Shown here in pieces: positions 42,068 through 53,369 of a stretch of 64,000 nt of DNA. The DNA comes from Plazaster borealis. Lineage: Eukaryota > Echinodermata > Asteroidea > Forcipulatida > Labidiasteridae. The DNA is taken from positions 22,232,827-22,296,826 of the forward strand of contig CM037476.1 in assembly GCA_021014325.1 (NCBI GenBank), in the 5' to 3' direction. Every line of letters begins with the position of its first letter. The stretch's first letter is position 1. Position numbers and translations under genes: made by a program. The notes under the pieces were generated by a model. The model was given only the letters and a program-made list of their open reading frames with translations, was not told the origin of the DNA and ran no database searches.

Positions 42068-42950
42068 AAAAAACATGAGCGAAAGTCAAAACAACAAGAC
42101 AAGCCAAGTCGAATCAAAACGCGACAAGAGAAATGGCAGTCGATGGCGCTGGGTCAAGAGTTCATGCAGGACACCACGCCGACGGCGACGCCAACCTCGG
42201 AAACGAGAGAGCAGCCCTACTCCGACGGCGGGTCATCAAAGGGATCGAACCATAACATTAATCAGTATCAGCAGCAGCAGGCACCAGCGCAGCCGTACCA
42301 GCAACCTCATCTCACAAAGGAGAGCATGTCAAGGTCCTCGTCGGAAGGATTTGACGAAGTGGGTTCATACGACAGCGGTCACCAAAGATCGCAACGCCCC
42401 ATGAATCGGCCGCCCCCGCCCCCATCGAACCAACCAACACCAGAGTTTCAGCAACCGCCAATTTTAAATGGCTCCGTCAACACACCGAAGCGGCCGGCAC
42501 CACCCTTACCTTCCCAGGCAGTCAACCACCAGGTGCCACCCACGCAGGACCAGTACAGACCCCAACATATCCCTGTCAACCAGACCATTTTACCCCCCAG
42601 TCATCCAGCAGACATGGCACCCATCATGAACAACGCTGTCCCCAATCACGTGCCACCCCCACCTGCTCCTCCCGCTGCACCCATTACGAACGCAAACATT
42701 CCCCCACCCCCGCCACCTCCACCACCCCCTCCCGTTGCGGGAATGGGCGGCATACCCATACCCCCTCCACCCATGATGCCTGCCCCTGCACCTGGCTCTG
42801 GGCTGCCATCTGCTTCCCCTGCACAGGGTGGGGATATACCAGAGTCGTCAAGTCCTGGCAACTTGGCCTCTCCGAAACGAGCATCAATGCGACCAAAGCC
42901 TCCGCAAGTTAGTAATGACAGAAATAATCTCTTGACAGCCATACAGACAG
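42068..42950 (+). CDS. WASF: WASF exon 4: linker, poly-proline and start of WH2 (residues 181-474)
   Basis: Acceptor 'gccaacgttgttatttcag' ends at 42067. Residues open KKHERKSKQQDK and carry RQEKWQSMALGQEF (about 199-212), equivalent to the conserved 'EWQ-LA-G' block after the WAVE homology domain. A Gln/Ser/Pro-rich linker with RPPPPPSNQP and KRPAPPLP sites follows. An 11-proline run lies at about 393-403 and IPIPPPPMMPAPAP after it; these are probable profilin and SH3 (IRSp53/ABI-type) ligands. The exon ends in the WH2 helix, DRNNLLTAIQT|G, at a phase-1 donor ACAG|GTAAGA. The ORF's upstream ATG at 42047 is intronic and is not used. Confidence 0.95.
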
Positions 42951-43363
42951 GTAAGATGTTTCTCCAGCCCTTCTTTCTCCCCATACACAGTAAGTTTGGT
43001 CAACAATAAGCTGGGATGAGAAATTTCAGACTTTTATCTGAATTCAGACTTTTTTGTTTGCGTTTGGTGACACAAATAACTGTTATTTTCTCCCGATATA
43101 AATAAATCCTGCTCTTTGATCTACTTCCCTAGCACTGAGGATACTGTTCCCAGAAGCTCCTTGCAATCTTTAACTCCAGGGGTTACCAAAAGGTGGAAAT
43201 GCCACCATTTCAATGTACCTTCTTAAATTTAGATCGTAGTTTCAGAAATTGTTGTTAGGAATTACCCTGTGTAAGGCACAAACAATTTCAAAAATTCAAG
43301 TTTACATTTTTTTTGCAAAAGGTTTGGCTGAAGGTTATTTTGAGAACTAAAATAAGGTTGTAT

Positions 43364-43486
43364 CCAATTGGCCGCTTCGGCTATGGCTACAGCTATTGAT
43401 AAGGACAGCCTAGGCTTTAGCACATGTTACCGTGGTGATCCAGCCATAACCATAGCTGTAGCCGTTAATTCTGACACGGCCTTATG
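43364..43486. mobile_element. Foldback element, family G
   Basis: AAGGTTGTATCCAATTGGCC then 'gcttcggctatggctacagc'; right 'accatagctgtagccgttaa' then TTCTGACACGGCCTTA. Flanks TAA and TTA. Confidence 0.7.
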
Positions 43487-43764
43487 TTCAGAAAACTATA
43501 CAAAGAGTATGTGAATGTTTGTTTTAATGACACAGACAAAAGACTTGGTACTTGGTAGGTTATCCTCCTGAAACTTCCGCGAGGGGACTTGACAAGGAGG
43601 TCAGGAGAGTGTCCTCTAATAAACTGTGGATTGCTTTCGGGTTACATGTAGTTTTGGACATGTAATGTTGGACATTTTGCATGAAAATGTGTAGCAAGTC
43701 CTTAGTTGCGCAAGACAAAATTATATATTTATTTAGAAGCAACTGTTTTTTTTTATAAAACCAG

Positions 43765-43960
43765 GGCGGCCAAATTTCATAGAGCTGCTTAAGCAGACAA
43801 TGGTGCTTAACATTTTTCTGCTAAGCGAAAATAAGCAGGATACCAGTCACAAATGGCACACGTGACATTGTATTTTGGCAGGTACCCTTATTCTGGTAAG
43901 GAGAAATTAGTTGTACCTAGCTGTTTTTTGTGCTTGAGCAGCTCTATGAAATCAGGCCCT
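43765..43960. mobile_element. Terminal-inverted-repeat element, family L
   Basis: 'agggcggccaaatttcatag' then agctgcttaag; right 'gagcagctctatgaaatcag' then GCCCT. Interior 'gataccagtcacaaatg'. Confidence 0.8.
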
Positions 43961-44063
43961 GGAATGCAATTGTTGCTTGTCGTGATAAAACCAACCAAAA
44001 TCAGTGAACAGTTTAAATAATATTTCAACTTGCGACATAAATGCCACCGTTTTACCTTTCCAG

Positions 44064-44227
44064 GTATCAACCTCCGTAAAGTTGAGATACAGGAGGAGAA
44101 GGCCAGGTACCAGACACCGGCAACTAACTCTGTAGAAGCGATCTTGGCCCGCCGCATCGCTGTGGAACTGAGTGACTCCGAGTCGGAAGGCAGTGAGGAT
44201 GACGACGACGATGAAGATTGGGACTAA
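44064..44227 (+). CDS. WASF: WASF exon 5: WH2 end, central and acidic segments (residues 475-528)
   Basis: Acceptor 'ttttacctttccag' ends at 44063 and completes the Gly codon. GINLRKVEIQEEKAR finishes the WH2 (actin-binding V) motif. TNSVEAILARRIAVELSD (495-512) is the central amphipathic helix that packs on CYFIP when inactive and binds Arp2/3 when released. DSESEGSEDDDDDEDWD is the acidic tail, with the Arp2/3-binding tryptophan second from the end. TAA stop at 44225-44227. The acidic serines fit the CK2-type sites known in vertebrate WAVE. Confidence 0.96.
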
Positions 44228-45120
44228 ACGAGGCAGGGAGATGGGGGTGATTCTAACATAGGATTCACTGGGGCACTTGGGAGCGTTCAACTTTCTTATC
44301 CTTGTTGAGGGCAGTGTTCGTTTCTTAAACTTTCATTTCAAAACATTTTTTATTCAGACCAGTTTATATTCAATGCGAGTGTTGATGCAAAGTGAGTTTT
44401 GAGATTTTTAGAACATTCATCAGTGGCGTGTGTTGTGAAATAATGTAATCGCTAAGCACAGGTTCAGCCGCGGCATTTTCTCGGCCACAAATTCATTGGC
44501 TAACATTTCAATGTCCCTAGCATGCATTGATCAGTCCTTTGAACTGCCGGAGAGTAATTTTCCGATGTAGGAATGCTCCTGTAGTTCTGCACAATGTCAC
44601 GGTCCAGCAGAGCGTCCTGGCAGTCCACTGGATTGCGGGGGATATGCCCATGGGAGCGATTCTTCTTGCCTAGAACATGCCCGACTTTTCAGTTGCTCTG
44701 TAGACGAGTGTGGGTGACTCAAGACTACAGCTTGTTGGTTTTGGAACGCCAGCAATTACAAGCATTCCAAACCCACGAAAGCCTCTTTCACACTAGATGC
44801 ATTTCCCAGGAAATTCCCAGGAAACTTTTGGTTGATCTGTTCACACTTGAGTTGCTGACCCCTGGTAAACTCCTGGGAAAATAGTAAATTTTCTCGGGAA
44901 ATAACTAACCCCTGCTTGGGAGTAGGGTTAAGCGAGATAACCCTGGGGTTAGGATACTGACTGTTCAGTGTTCCGAGGAAAATTCCATTGAGTGTGAAGT
45001 GAACATGAGTTGACGGTGAGGTTAAAACTCTCCAGGTATTTCCTGGGGTTATATTTCCCGGGAATTGGCTCCGTAATGTGAATAGGGCTTAAAAGTGCGG
45101 CTGCTGCTTTTGCTTGATAC
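44228..45120 (+). other. Region downstream of the WASF stop, probable 3' UTR
   Basis: No coding region. I saw no AATAAA in the first ~1.5 kb, so the polyadenylation site is not placed. Foldback-like 'cccaggaaattcccagg' phrases recur near 44800-45070. Confidence 0.4.
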
Positions 45121-45302
45121 AGGGCCCAATTTCATAGAGCCGCTTAAGCTTACCAATTATCTGCTAAGCAGAAGTAGCAGGATACCAGTCACAAATTGTA
45201 CATGTGACATGGTTTTTTGGCTGGTAACCTTATTCTGGTTAGCATACTTTTCTTGTGCTTAGCTACTTTTTGTGCTTAAGCAGCTCTATGAAATTGGGCC
45301 CA
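45121..45302. mobile_element. Terminal-inverted-repeat element, family L
   Basis: AGGGCCCAATTTCATAGAGC to 'gcagctctatgaaattgggc' then CCA. Interior 'gataccagtcacaaattgta'. Confidence 0.85.
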
Positions 45303-45418
45303 GGTCTGGACTGATTACTGCACAGGCCAACTTATCATGCCGCCCTGCAGCGCCAGCTGTTGCATTTTTATCAAGGTCTGACAATTTTACAGTAAACACT
45401 GATGGTGTTGGACTGTAT

Positions 45419-46315
45419 TTAAATGAGGACCATCCCCAGTGAAAACTCTGGCGCGAGGTTCACATTCTTGAGAAATGCGGGAAAATTGAAAAACAAGAAA
45501 AGGTGCTTCTTAATGTTATTATAGTTGAAAGTAAGAAATATCAACCAAATCTGAGGGGTAACAAATAAGTGACAATGTGAACACTTATAACACCCCCCCC
45601 CCCAAAAAAAAAAAAAGAAGAAAGAAAAAAAATCAACAACAACAACAAACAAACAAACGAAATTCCCCAAACTATGAAAGTGTGGACTAAGCATGCATGC
45701 ATTTTCTACATTAACCCCAAAGGCCTTGTCACACAGGCCAATCTTCGCAGCCAACTTGGAGGCAACCAACTGCACTGCATGCAAAAGGAACACTTTGGAA
45801 GTACAGCAGACATTTTTACTAAAAGTGTCTAACTGTACCCAAGACAATTGTGTGAAAATGAAAGTGTGAATATTGTTTTCTTCTTCGAGATTGCCTGGAA
45901 CTGGTTGCCTGTGACTTGTTTTGTGTGACATTATATTAGCACACCCAAATCCTCCAAAATGCCCTTCATGAAGCTGTAGGATTGAGGACTGAAAGCCCAA
46001 ATAACAATTGCTTATTACTGGGCCAGGCATACCAATCTTATCCGAGTCCAAACATGTTGGTGTGAAGTGACCATAGAGTGGAGGATAGTGGAGGATTGAG
46101 GACTGCAGGCCCAAATAACAATTGCTATCATTGTGCCAGGCATACCAATCCAAACATGTTGGTTTTCCACCTTTCTGTTTTACAAACAGTAGACGCAAAT
46201 ATTTACTCGCTTTAGCATTTTTGTCATCGACTTGGCTGAATTCAAAGTAAAAACAAGTATGAAGGTGAGCACAAAATTTTGGAAACAGTTTTGCCAGCCT
46301 GAACAACTTTGACAT
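45419..46315 (-). other. 298-codon open frame over duplicated repeat sequence; not called a gene
   Basis: The minus-strand frame has an internal repeat (CYLGLQSSILHYPPL and CYLGFQSSILQL, from 45960-46020 and 46080-46150) and a Phe/Gly run from a C-homopolymer and A-rich tract at 45592-45660. The segment near 45730-45800 resembles the dispersed repeat at 38030-38100 ('caaccaactgcact'). No known domain. The length is best explained by repeats and low complexity. Confidence 0.3.
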
Positions 46316-46396
46316 GAAGTCATGTCACTTGTCATCGTTGTGTCGCCCTCTTGTGGAACATATTGTCCATGCTGGTAGATTTAACATTGACACCTT

Positions 46397-46682
46397 GGCC
46401 CAATTTCATAGAGCTGCTAAACGACTGATTTTGTGCTTACTGCGGGAGTTTCCATTTCATAGCACTGCTAACCGTAAGCACACGGAAAGACATGCTAACC
46501 TTCCGGTGCTTACTATATGAAAATGAATGACGTAACAATGCAAATCCATGGTGAACGCGCATGCTGGCCACCTAATTTTCTTGCTAACCTGTGAAATACG
46601 CTTAAGCTTAAGCAAATTTTTTCTGCTATAGTTAGCACGAAAATTTGCTTAGTTTAAGCAGCGCTATGAAATTGGCCCCTAA
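46397..46682. mobile_element. Longer family L relative
   Basis: 'cttggcccaatttcatagag' then ctgctaa; right 'gcagcgctatgaaattggcc'. Interior differs and carries a second internal 'tttcatagcactgctaa', suggesting a nested or doubled end. Confidence 0.65.
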
Positions 46683-47177
46683 CGTTTTGATTACTTAAAA
46701 GAAATGGTTTGATTGGTTGAGTTTGAACTCCTTTCTTAAAAGCAAAGTAAAACAACTTAATACCTCCGGGGACAAACAAAGCGGCTGTGAAAACATCTTT
46801 CAAAATTCCACTCGATAAAGAGGGATAAACTGTTGTTATATTCTTTAGGTTAAAAGGCATATTTTAATATTTATACAAAATGTAAACAAATTTGTAAGTA
46901 ATTTCAACAGATTTAGCTTTTCTAACTTACTGGCACTGAAGTAGCATATTTGTACAGTATCTTTCTACAAAAAAATATTATCTAAAATTAGCATGAGTAT
47001 TGTTGTGTACCTTTTTATGTGTAATTACTACATCCTTTAATTACAAATCAATTTCTGACGAGTTTGCAAACTTGGGGGGGGGGGGGAAATTGCTTGTGAA
47101 AATTCGGAAAGTTGTCTTTCATTTTTTTTGTTTACACGCCCTCAATGTACAAGTGGTGTCAATAGTCTGTTGTTTTG

Positions 47178-47266
47178 TGAAGCCGTGACCGAATGAATGG
47201 TAGTGACTATGTCTGGATTGTGGAGTTGAATGGCTTTGACTTTCGGCTTTTAGCCGTAGCCAACAT
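47178..47266. repeat. Family G fragment
   Basis: 'gaagccgtgaccgaatgaat', 'ggtagtgactatgtctgga' and 'cggcttttagccgtagcc'. Confidence 0.45.
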
Positions 47267-47935
47267 ATTGAACCATTGTGGGGCCCACTTTATAGGCTCT
47301 GCTTACCGCAGAATTACCGCTGACAGAGTTGACACCAAATTAGTAGATTTTGTAGCCAAAATATACTCCAAGAAAACTTACAGACCAAGCTGAAGAGTTT
47401 GCAAGCTCAAAAAAAAATTTTTATCTAAAAATATCTTGATCTAAAAATTTCCGTTCAAACTCATCCCAAATCGAAGTGATATTGACATAATAGAAATTTG
47501 TTGTCAATTATTATTGGTCTGGTATTATGTTATTGCTTCATCTTCATGCTGGGTTGAAAGCTATAGTTTTTCGCATTTTTTGCACTGTTACAAAGTATGG
47601 TTTAATTGTTTGGTTTGTTTTGTTTACAGAGTCAGTCATAACCTTTGTGTGAAATCCATCACATGTTCATTTTTATATCAGTTATTAACTCATTTTGTAC
47701 TCGGTTCACTAATTTTTTATTCGATGACAGACTTATCGAACACTTTTTGCAGCAGATATGTTTTTATTGTTTTGCTTTTATCTGCAACAATGCTCTAAAT
47801 ATGCAGAACTGTTGTCTTTTGAGTGTGCATCCATACACAGCCAGATTACAGTAGTGACCCCATACAGCGGCTTGAGCCACAACTGTACATTTAGATTGAT
47901 CAGTGCATCCACCTGTACCTCAATAAGAAGCTCAT

Positions 47936-48329
47936 AAAGGGACAAGTGGAAAAAGAATTTCATTCCTTATTACGTTTCCTCAAAATATTAATTGGTTCCT
48001 TCAAAATATTATTTCATTCCCTCGAAATATTATTTCAATCCCTATAAATATTATTTTGTTCTCTCAAAATATCATTTTGTTCCATCGAAATATAAAATTG
48101 TTCCCTCAAAATATTGTTTTGTTCCCTTGAAATACTATTTTGTTTCCTCAAAATAACATTTCGTTACCTGGAAATGATATTTCGGTCCCTTGGAATAATG
48201 TTTCGATTCCACGAATTAGTATATTATTTTGTTCTATCGAAATTAAATTTCAAGGGAACAAAATAGTGTACCATTAAATTATTATTAAATTTGTGTATTA
48301 TATTTTAATTAAAAACTTGTCCCTTCAAG
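47936..48329. mobile_element. Foldback R with diverged 25-bp tandem repeats
   Basis: Ends 'aagggacaagtgg' / 'cttgtcccttcaag'. Between them are about 12 diverged units of 'ttccctcaaaatattatttc' with gttc, the last inverted ('gaaattaaatttcaaggga' then acaaaat). A fragment of the same repeat is at 59985-60050. Confidence 0.7.
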
Positions 48330-48404
48330 TGGCTCCGTACTCAAATGCTACAGCTGAAGTGCAGCAGCCACATCAAATAGCCAAAGACACTATGACACTT
48401 TTGA

Positions 48405-49210
48405 ATGCTAGGTTTCTGGCTCCGGCCCAACGTTTCTGGCTTTGGCTTAGGCTTTGACCACAAGGATTCTGGCTCTGGCTTTGGCTTTGACCACAAGGCT
48501 TCTGGCTCTGGCTTTGGCTTTGACCACAAGGATTCTGGCTCCGGCTTGGGCTTTGACCACAAGGCTTCTGGCTCTGGCTTGGGCTTTGACCAAAAGGCTT
48601 CTGGCTCTGGCTTGGGCTTTGACCACAAGGCTTCTGGCTCTGGCTTGGGCTTTGACCTCAGGCCTTCTGGCTCTGGCTTGGGCTTTGACCACAAGGCTTC
48701 TGGCTCTGGCTTGGGCTTTGACCTCAAGGCTTCTGGCTCTGGCTTGGGCTTTGACCACAAGGATTCTGGCTTGGGCTTTGACCACAAGGCTTCTGGCTCT
48801 GGCTTAGGCTTTGACCTGAAGGCTTCTGGCTCTGGCTTGGGCTTTGACCACAAGGCTTCTGGCTCTGGCTTGGGCTTTGACCTCAGGCCTTCTGGCTCTG
48901 GCTTGGGCTTTGACCACAAGGCTTCTGGCTCTGGCTTGGGCTTTGACCTGAAGGCTTCTGGCTCTGGCTTGGGCTTTGACCACAAGGATTCTGGCTTGGG
49001 CTTTGACCACAAGGCTTCTGGCTCTGGCTTAGGCTTTGACCTGAAGGCTTCTGGCTCTGGCTTGGGCTTTGACCACAAGGCTTCTGGCTCTGGCTTGGGC
49101 TTTGACCACAAGGCTTCTGGCTCCGGCTTGGGCTTTGACCACAAGGCTTCTGGCTCCGGCTTTGGCTTTGACCACAAGGCTTCTGGCTCTGGCTTGGGCT
49201 TTGACCTCCT
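48405..49210. repeat. 33-bp minisatellite with a 225-bp higher-order unit
   Basis: About 24 copies of a 33-bp unit 'ggctctggcttgggctttga' then ccacaaggcttct. Two units lack six bases (27 bp). A block of six 33-mers plus one 27-mer is itself duplicated with a 225-bp period ('cctcaggcc' at 48656 and 48881). Both strands stay open ([11 protein letters not shown] on plus, [11 protein letters not shown] on minus). The flanks resemble family F arms ('cgtttctggctttggct' and 'gaagcctaagccacgg'), so it probably grew inside a family F foldback. No evidence of a real protein. Confidence 0.9.
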
Positions 49211-50546
49211 GAGCTGGAGTCGAAGCCTAAGCCACGGTTATAAAAAGGCATATTATGTATGTTAGTGATCTGATGGCTTTTATTATGGCTGTGGCTGATT
49301 GGCTGATGCTTCAATATCGATTCATAGCCTAAGCCAAAGACGCTCAATTGGGAACTTCAAAGGTGGTCCTGTTTTTGTAAAAATTTCTCTATGATCTTCT
49401 GAACTTTTGCCAGATTATCAATCCTCTTTTAAAATGGGGAGGGGGGTTGCTTTTCTTTGAATTGTGTTTTGAAGTCTAAGATACATTTTGTTAATTTGAT
49501 ATATTATTTGGTACATTGGGCTATTTACTTATTCAAAATAATAATAATTTGTTTTATTTTAGCAGAAGTTTAAGATTAAGAAGAGTTTTGAATTTGGCAA
49601 AACGTTTTGTCTTGGGGAAAAGAAGTTGCTATGCTAAACTATAATTTTGTTTTGTTTTAATATTGCAAGATGGAAACGGCTGTGTTAAATACATGCAGAA
49701 AGCAGTGTGTACTGTTATAATGTAAGAAATATTTAGATATTTTATTAATAGTGTATTATACAGAATTCAAGGGAAATGTATTTGTAATTATTAAGTATTG
49801 ATTATCGGTTTCGTTTATTGATTATTACATGCTGATAATCAGTTCATTGATTGGTTGGTTTGTATTGATGATTATATATATATGGATGATCAATTAATGG
49901 GTATCGATAATTCGTTCATTGATTATTGGGTATTTATAATCAGTTTATTGATTATTTGCCTTTTAGTCAATATATCTTTTGATACGGTAATTTAAATTTT
50001 TCTTGATGCACCAGTATTTGTGCTTGGTTTGAATTTCCAAAAACAGAAACCAAACTTTCTAATGCTGTGAAATTTGGCATTCGGCAAGTTCTTTTAACAA
50101 ACGGATAAATGCTTTATCATGTTGATTTTATATGGGGAAAATGTAGATTAATTTGCACTAAATTTATTATAGAGGAAAAAACACATCAGAATTTAGTTTT
50201 GCTTGTCAGACCTGGTGGCAATTAGGGCAGAGCGAGGTTCGACAAATCTTATCGAAATAAATTTCCAGATTAAACTTTTGATCTTTGTATCCTTCGAAAT
50301 ATTTTAAATCGATATTCACCCTTAATTTAAATCAAACTGGATCAACCGTTTGATAATCGATTTACCATAAATTTTAATTATCGATCCCTTGCACTGACGT
50401 CATCAAACGCTGGCACTGTCCTGCGCATGGTCTTCTATTTTGGGACTCAAATTCCATATAATGGCGCAAGCAAGACAACGGTGATGACGTCACTAGTCAG
50501 GTTAATTTGGTCAATGCGGTTTAACGTGTAACCTTCCAGTTTATCT
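49211..50546. other. Gene-free AT-rich stretch
   Basis: Contains diverged 'ttgattattgg(g/t)t' phrases (49800-49960) and an (AT)n tract at 49870. No gene recognised. Confidence 0.5.
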
Positions 50547-50548
50547 AT

Positions 50549-50692
50549 GGCCGTTTTCGAAACCACGGCTCGGGCTTTTGGGTTCTGTCAGTTATTTAGA
50601 AAGCGTGTGCATGTCCTTACGGTGCCTCAAATAGGCGGACGGAGCCCAGGCCAGAGCCCAATCCGAAAGCCGTGGTCTCGAAAACGCCGTAT
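50549..50692. mobile_element. Foldback element, family F (clean ends)
   Basis: TGGCCGTTTTCGAAACCACG then 'gctcgggctt'; right 'aagccgtggtctcgaaaacg' then CCGTA. Confidence 0.75.
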
Positions 50693-51419
50693 ATCTTTGA
50701 ACACTAACCAGGGTACTTGGCTTACTTATTGGGTATTTTTCTTAAGACCCTTTGTATCATCTGAGGCCCTTTTTGAATGTGGCACCGTTTTGGAAGAAAA
50801 GGAAGAAAAAAACGTAGTATCTTAAAAGTAATGAAGCTTTCAGTGAATCGTGGTTTGGGTTTTGTTTATTGTTTAGCTAAAAACTTCCAAGATAATAAAC
50901 TCCAAAGATTCCATAGTAGGCACAAGGATGACACAGAATTACGCAATATGGTAAATATTGTCGTCTGTGTTGGTTGTGCACACCCTCTATGTCCAGCTGT
51001 CGGCATAGAGGATCAACACCACGTGACACGCCTGTTTGGCAAAATTAACCAGATCAACCAATGGGCAAGCTGGAATCTGCAATACAGATACAAATCGCAG
51101 CGCGCACGAATTGCCTGAGAGCAGATGCGTCACAGAAACTACACAAACAGCATTTCTCTTGGTCTACAATTTGGTATACAATTTGTTGTTTATTTGTAAT
51201 GGGGATACCATAGTTCTGTTATCCAGTTGATGGTTTCAGCGCGTTGATAATTATGGTTGTTATTTTTACTGCTAATGAAGGGTTATCGTGCGGCCATCTT
51301 GTTAGTCGTCCCAAACCTACGTGTCCAAACTATGAATCAAACCATGCACCCACAAATGTTTAGCCAAGTCTCAAACTGAAATTATGCCATTAAAATACGT
51401 TTGATTTTTCCCTTTTCAG
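50693..51419. other. Gene-free stretch
   Basis: ORFs of 92 and 113 codons overlap here without recognisable domains. No splice or promoter support. Confidence 0.4.
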
Positions 51420-51834
51420 TTTAAAGGCATCGTACACGTTTGGTAATGACTCTGATAATTAATGGCAATCAAAACTTACTTGGTAAGAAGTACAGTAGCT
51501 TTGGATAGTATAATGCATTTTGAGAAACTTTTCACTTCGAAGTACTGCGGTAATATGGAAAAATATATCACCTTTTATCCCCCAAAACATTTGAATCTGA
51601 TGAGAAGCGTTACGCGTAACGTTTCTCAGATTGTGTTTTCCAATGCAGATTATTCTTCCTGCGTGGACATAACCGCTCCAGATTTTCGGCAATATCTCAA
51701 AAATGCTACCACCTTTTGAAATGAAATTTTCACAGGTCAGTTTTATGAAATATATCTACAACTAGGGCCTATGTAGGTTTGAAACCGACAATATAGGCTC
51801 CGATTACCAAACGTGCACGTACGATGCCTTTAAA
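51420..51834. repeat. Terminal-inverted-repeat element, family B
   Basis: TTTAAAGGCATCGTACACG to 'cgtgcacgtacgatgccttt' then AAA. The ends are family A-like while the body ('gcgtttctcagattgtgt' region and 'ttttcggcaatatctcaaaa') is family B, so A and B share termini. Confidence 0.8.
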
Positions 51835-52344
51835 AACATGAAATTATCAAAAATTTGAAGTTGTTTTGTTTTACAATCGGAGAATGTTGGGGTGAAAATT
51901 CAATTTTAAAAATGCAAAGTTAGCACAATATTATCGCGTATGTTATTACATGAATGAAAGTAGGGTTATACATTGTTTTGTTTTTTGTTAATTTAATGCT
52001 AATTTATAGGCGAAATTATCAAAAAAGATACAATAAAGGTCACATTGTGAAAGTTTCAGTGTCTATACTTGTTGAGAAAACAGCAAACAAAAACTGTCGC
52101 TGTATTTTCATCAAGAAAGTCGAATCCATTCACGTTTAGAGAAGTGGCAGCGCGTAACAACCGCATCTCTGGCTGTATAGAGGGCAGCATTCAAACCGAC
52201 ACCACAGAAATTTCCAAAAGTCGCTTGTAGGCGATCTTTGTAGATTTAAATTTCTCATCATGCTTCAACGGGGGAATTTCAGACGAATTCGCAGGATGCC
52301 TACTACCCTCTTCCATTCTCAGCACATTTTTGTTTACTTGCATT

Positions 52345-52750
52345 AACAAAGTATGATCCTATCTTTAAAGGTATCGTACACGTTTGGTAATGACTCAAAA
52401 CAATTAGCATAAAAAAACTTACTTGGTAACAAGCAACGGAGAGCTGTTGATCAAAACATTGTAGGAAACGACTCCCTCTAAAGTAACATAGTTTTTGAGA
52501 AAAAGGTAATTTCTCACTAAAATAATAACTTCTTGCAAGAAGTTTTTATTCTTATATCTGAAAGCACACAGATTTGTACAACAAGGGTGTTTTTTCTTTC
52601 ATCATTTTCTTGCAACTTCGATGACCAATTGAGCCCAAATTTTCACAGGCTTGTTATTTTATGCATATGTTGGGATACACCAAGTGAGAATACTGGTCTT
52701 TGACAATTACCAAACGTGTACAGTGCCTTTAACAAAGTATGATCCTATCT
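52345..52750. mobile_element. Family A element with an 18-20 bp flanking duplication
   Basis: The element TTAAAGGTATCGTACACG to CGTGTACAGTGCCTTTAA (52365-52732) is flanked by exact copies of aacaaagtatgatcctatct at 52345-52364 and 52731-52750. As the element ends in TTAA-type sequence, the duplication is 18 bp plus two ambiguous bases. This is the only family A copy here with a visible target duplication. Confidence 0.85.
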
Positions 52751-53369
52751 GTAAATTTATTATTATAGTTTCAAGCTTTTGTTTTATTCTGTTGTACTGA
52801 TTGAAGAAGACAAAATTCATGGGTTATTGAAGTAAGTTGAACAACTGGATTTAGACATTATATATAATAATTTTCACATTTTAGTTTATCTGGTTTTTGG
52901 TTATCACCATGTATGATACACATCGAGAAAGGCACGGCGCTTTTATGCGGTGTTTTCTTTTCTAGTAAAAACAATGTAATTTAACAAAGATTTGTTGTTG
53001 TTTCCGTGTGTTTTTGTTGTTTATGTGGTCTATGATTTTTATTATAGGTTTTCCAGGCAAAATTAAACAAAAATCCGTTCATTTTAACTCCCGGCTCATT
53101 CAATTTGAAAATGAATGCTCCGTTGAATCAGCATTCAACAGTCAAAAGGAATAACTCAATTTCACCAGTTTAGCATTTGGCAAATAAGATCATTCAATTG
53201 TATCAGGCCGCAATACTCGTTAAATTTCGTAAGAGCCAGCAGCAAGAGCTGGTCAACCATTCAATTTCATCAAGTGTAAATAGGTAGTAGATATTCAGAA
53301 TGGTCAAAGTGTAGTCTTGAATGCCTAAATGAAACAGAATGACTGAAACAAATCTGAATGAGGAAAACG
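52751..53369. other. Gene-free AT-rich stretch
   Basis: No gene. 'caattcaatttgaa' and 'ttcagaatgg'-like phrases near 53090-53360 belong to the edge of repeat X. Confidence 0.45.

Larger units (their letters stand above)
42951..44063. other. WASF intron 4
   Basis: Holds a family G copy (43364-43486) and a family L copy (43765-43960), the latter ending about 100 bp before the exon 5 acceptor. No extra exon seen. Confidence 0.7.
25442..44227 (+). other. WASF: WASF/WAVE gene, coding span (528 aa)
   Basis: Five coding positions splice in frame to a WAVE-family protein: WAVE homology region (residues 1-180), basic and Gln/Pro-rich linker, poly-proline, WH2, central and acidic segments. WAVE sits in the pentameric WAVE regulatory complex with CYFIP/Sra1, NCKAP1, ABI and BRK1, and activates Arp2/3 when released by Rac. 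Exons are clearly GC-richer, especially at third codon positions, than the AT-rich introns. Introns are 7.6 kb, then 2.4 kb between exons 2a and 2b, then 3.0 kb (from 2b) or 5.6 kb (from 2a) to exon 3, 2.9 kb and 1.1 kb. The protein is shorter than vertebrate WASF1-3 mostly because the proline-rich region is shorter. Extent of the untranslated regions is unknown. Confidence 0.95.

Noticed and set aside
45419..46315. 298-codon minus ORF as a novel gene
   Set aside because: Internal duplication, a C-homopolymer/A-rich tract and similarity to a dispersed repeat explain its length. No domain recognised.
47514..47854. Overlapping 94- and 69-codon Phe/Cys/Leu-rich ORFs as membrane proteins
   Set aside because: T-rich sequence gives hydrophobic readings in several frames; no signal, splice or homology support.
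48341..49347. 278- and 286-codon ORFs ([11 protein letters not shown] and [11 protein letters not shown] repeats)
   Set aside because: A 33-bp tandem array lacking stop codons on either strand. Flanks belong to a foldback repeat and nothing ties it to a gene.
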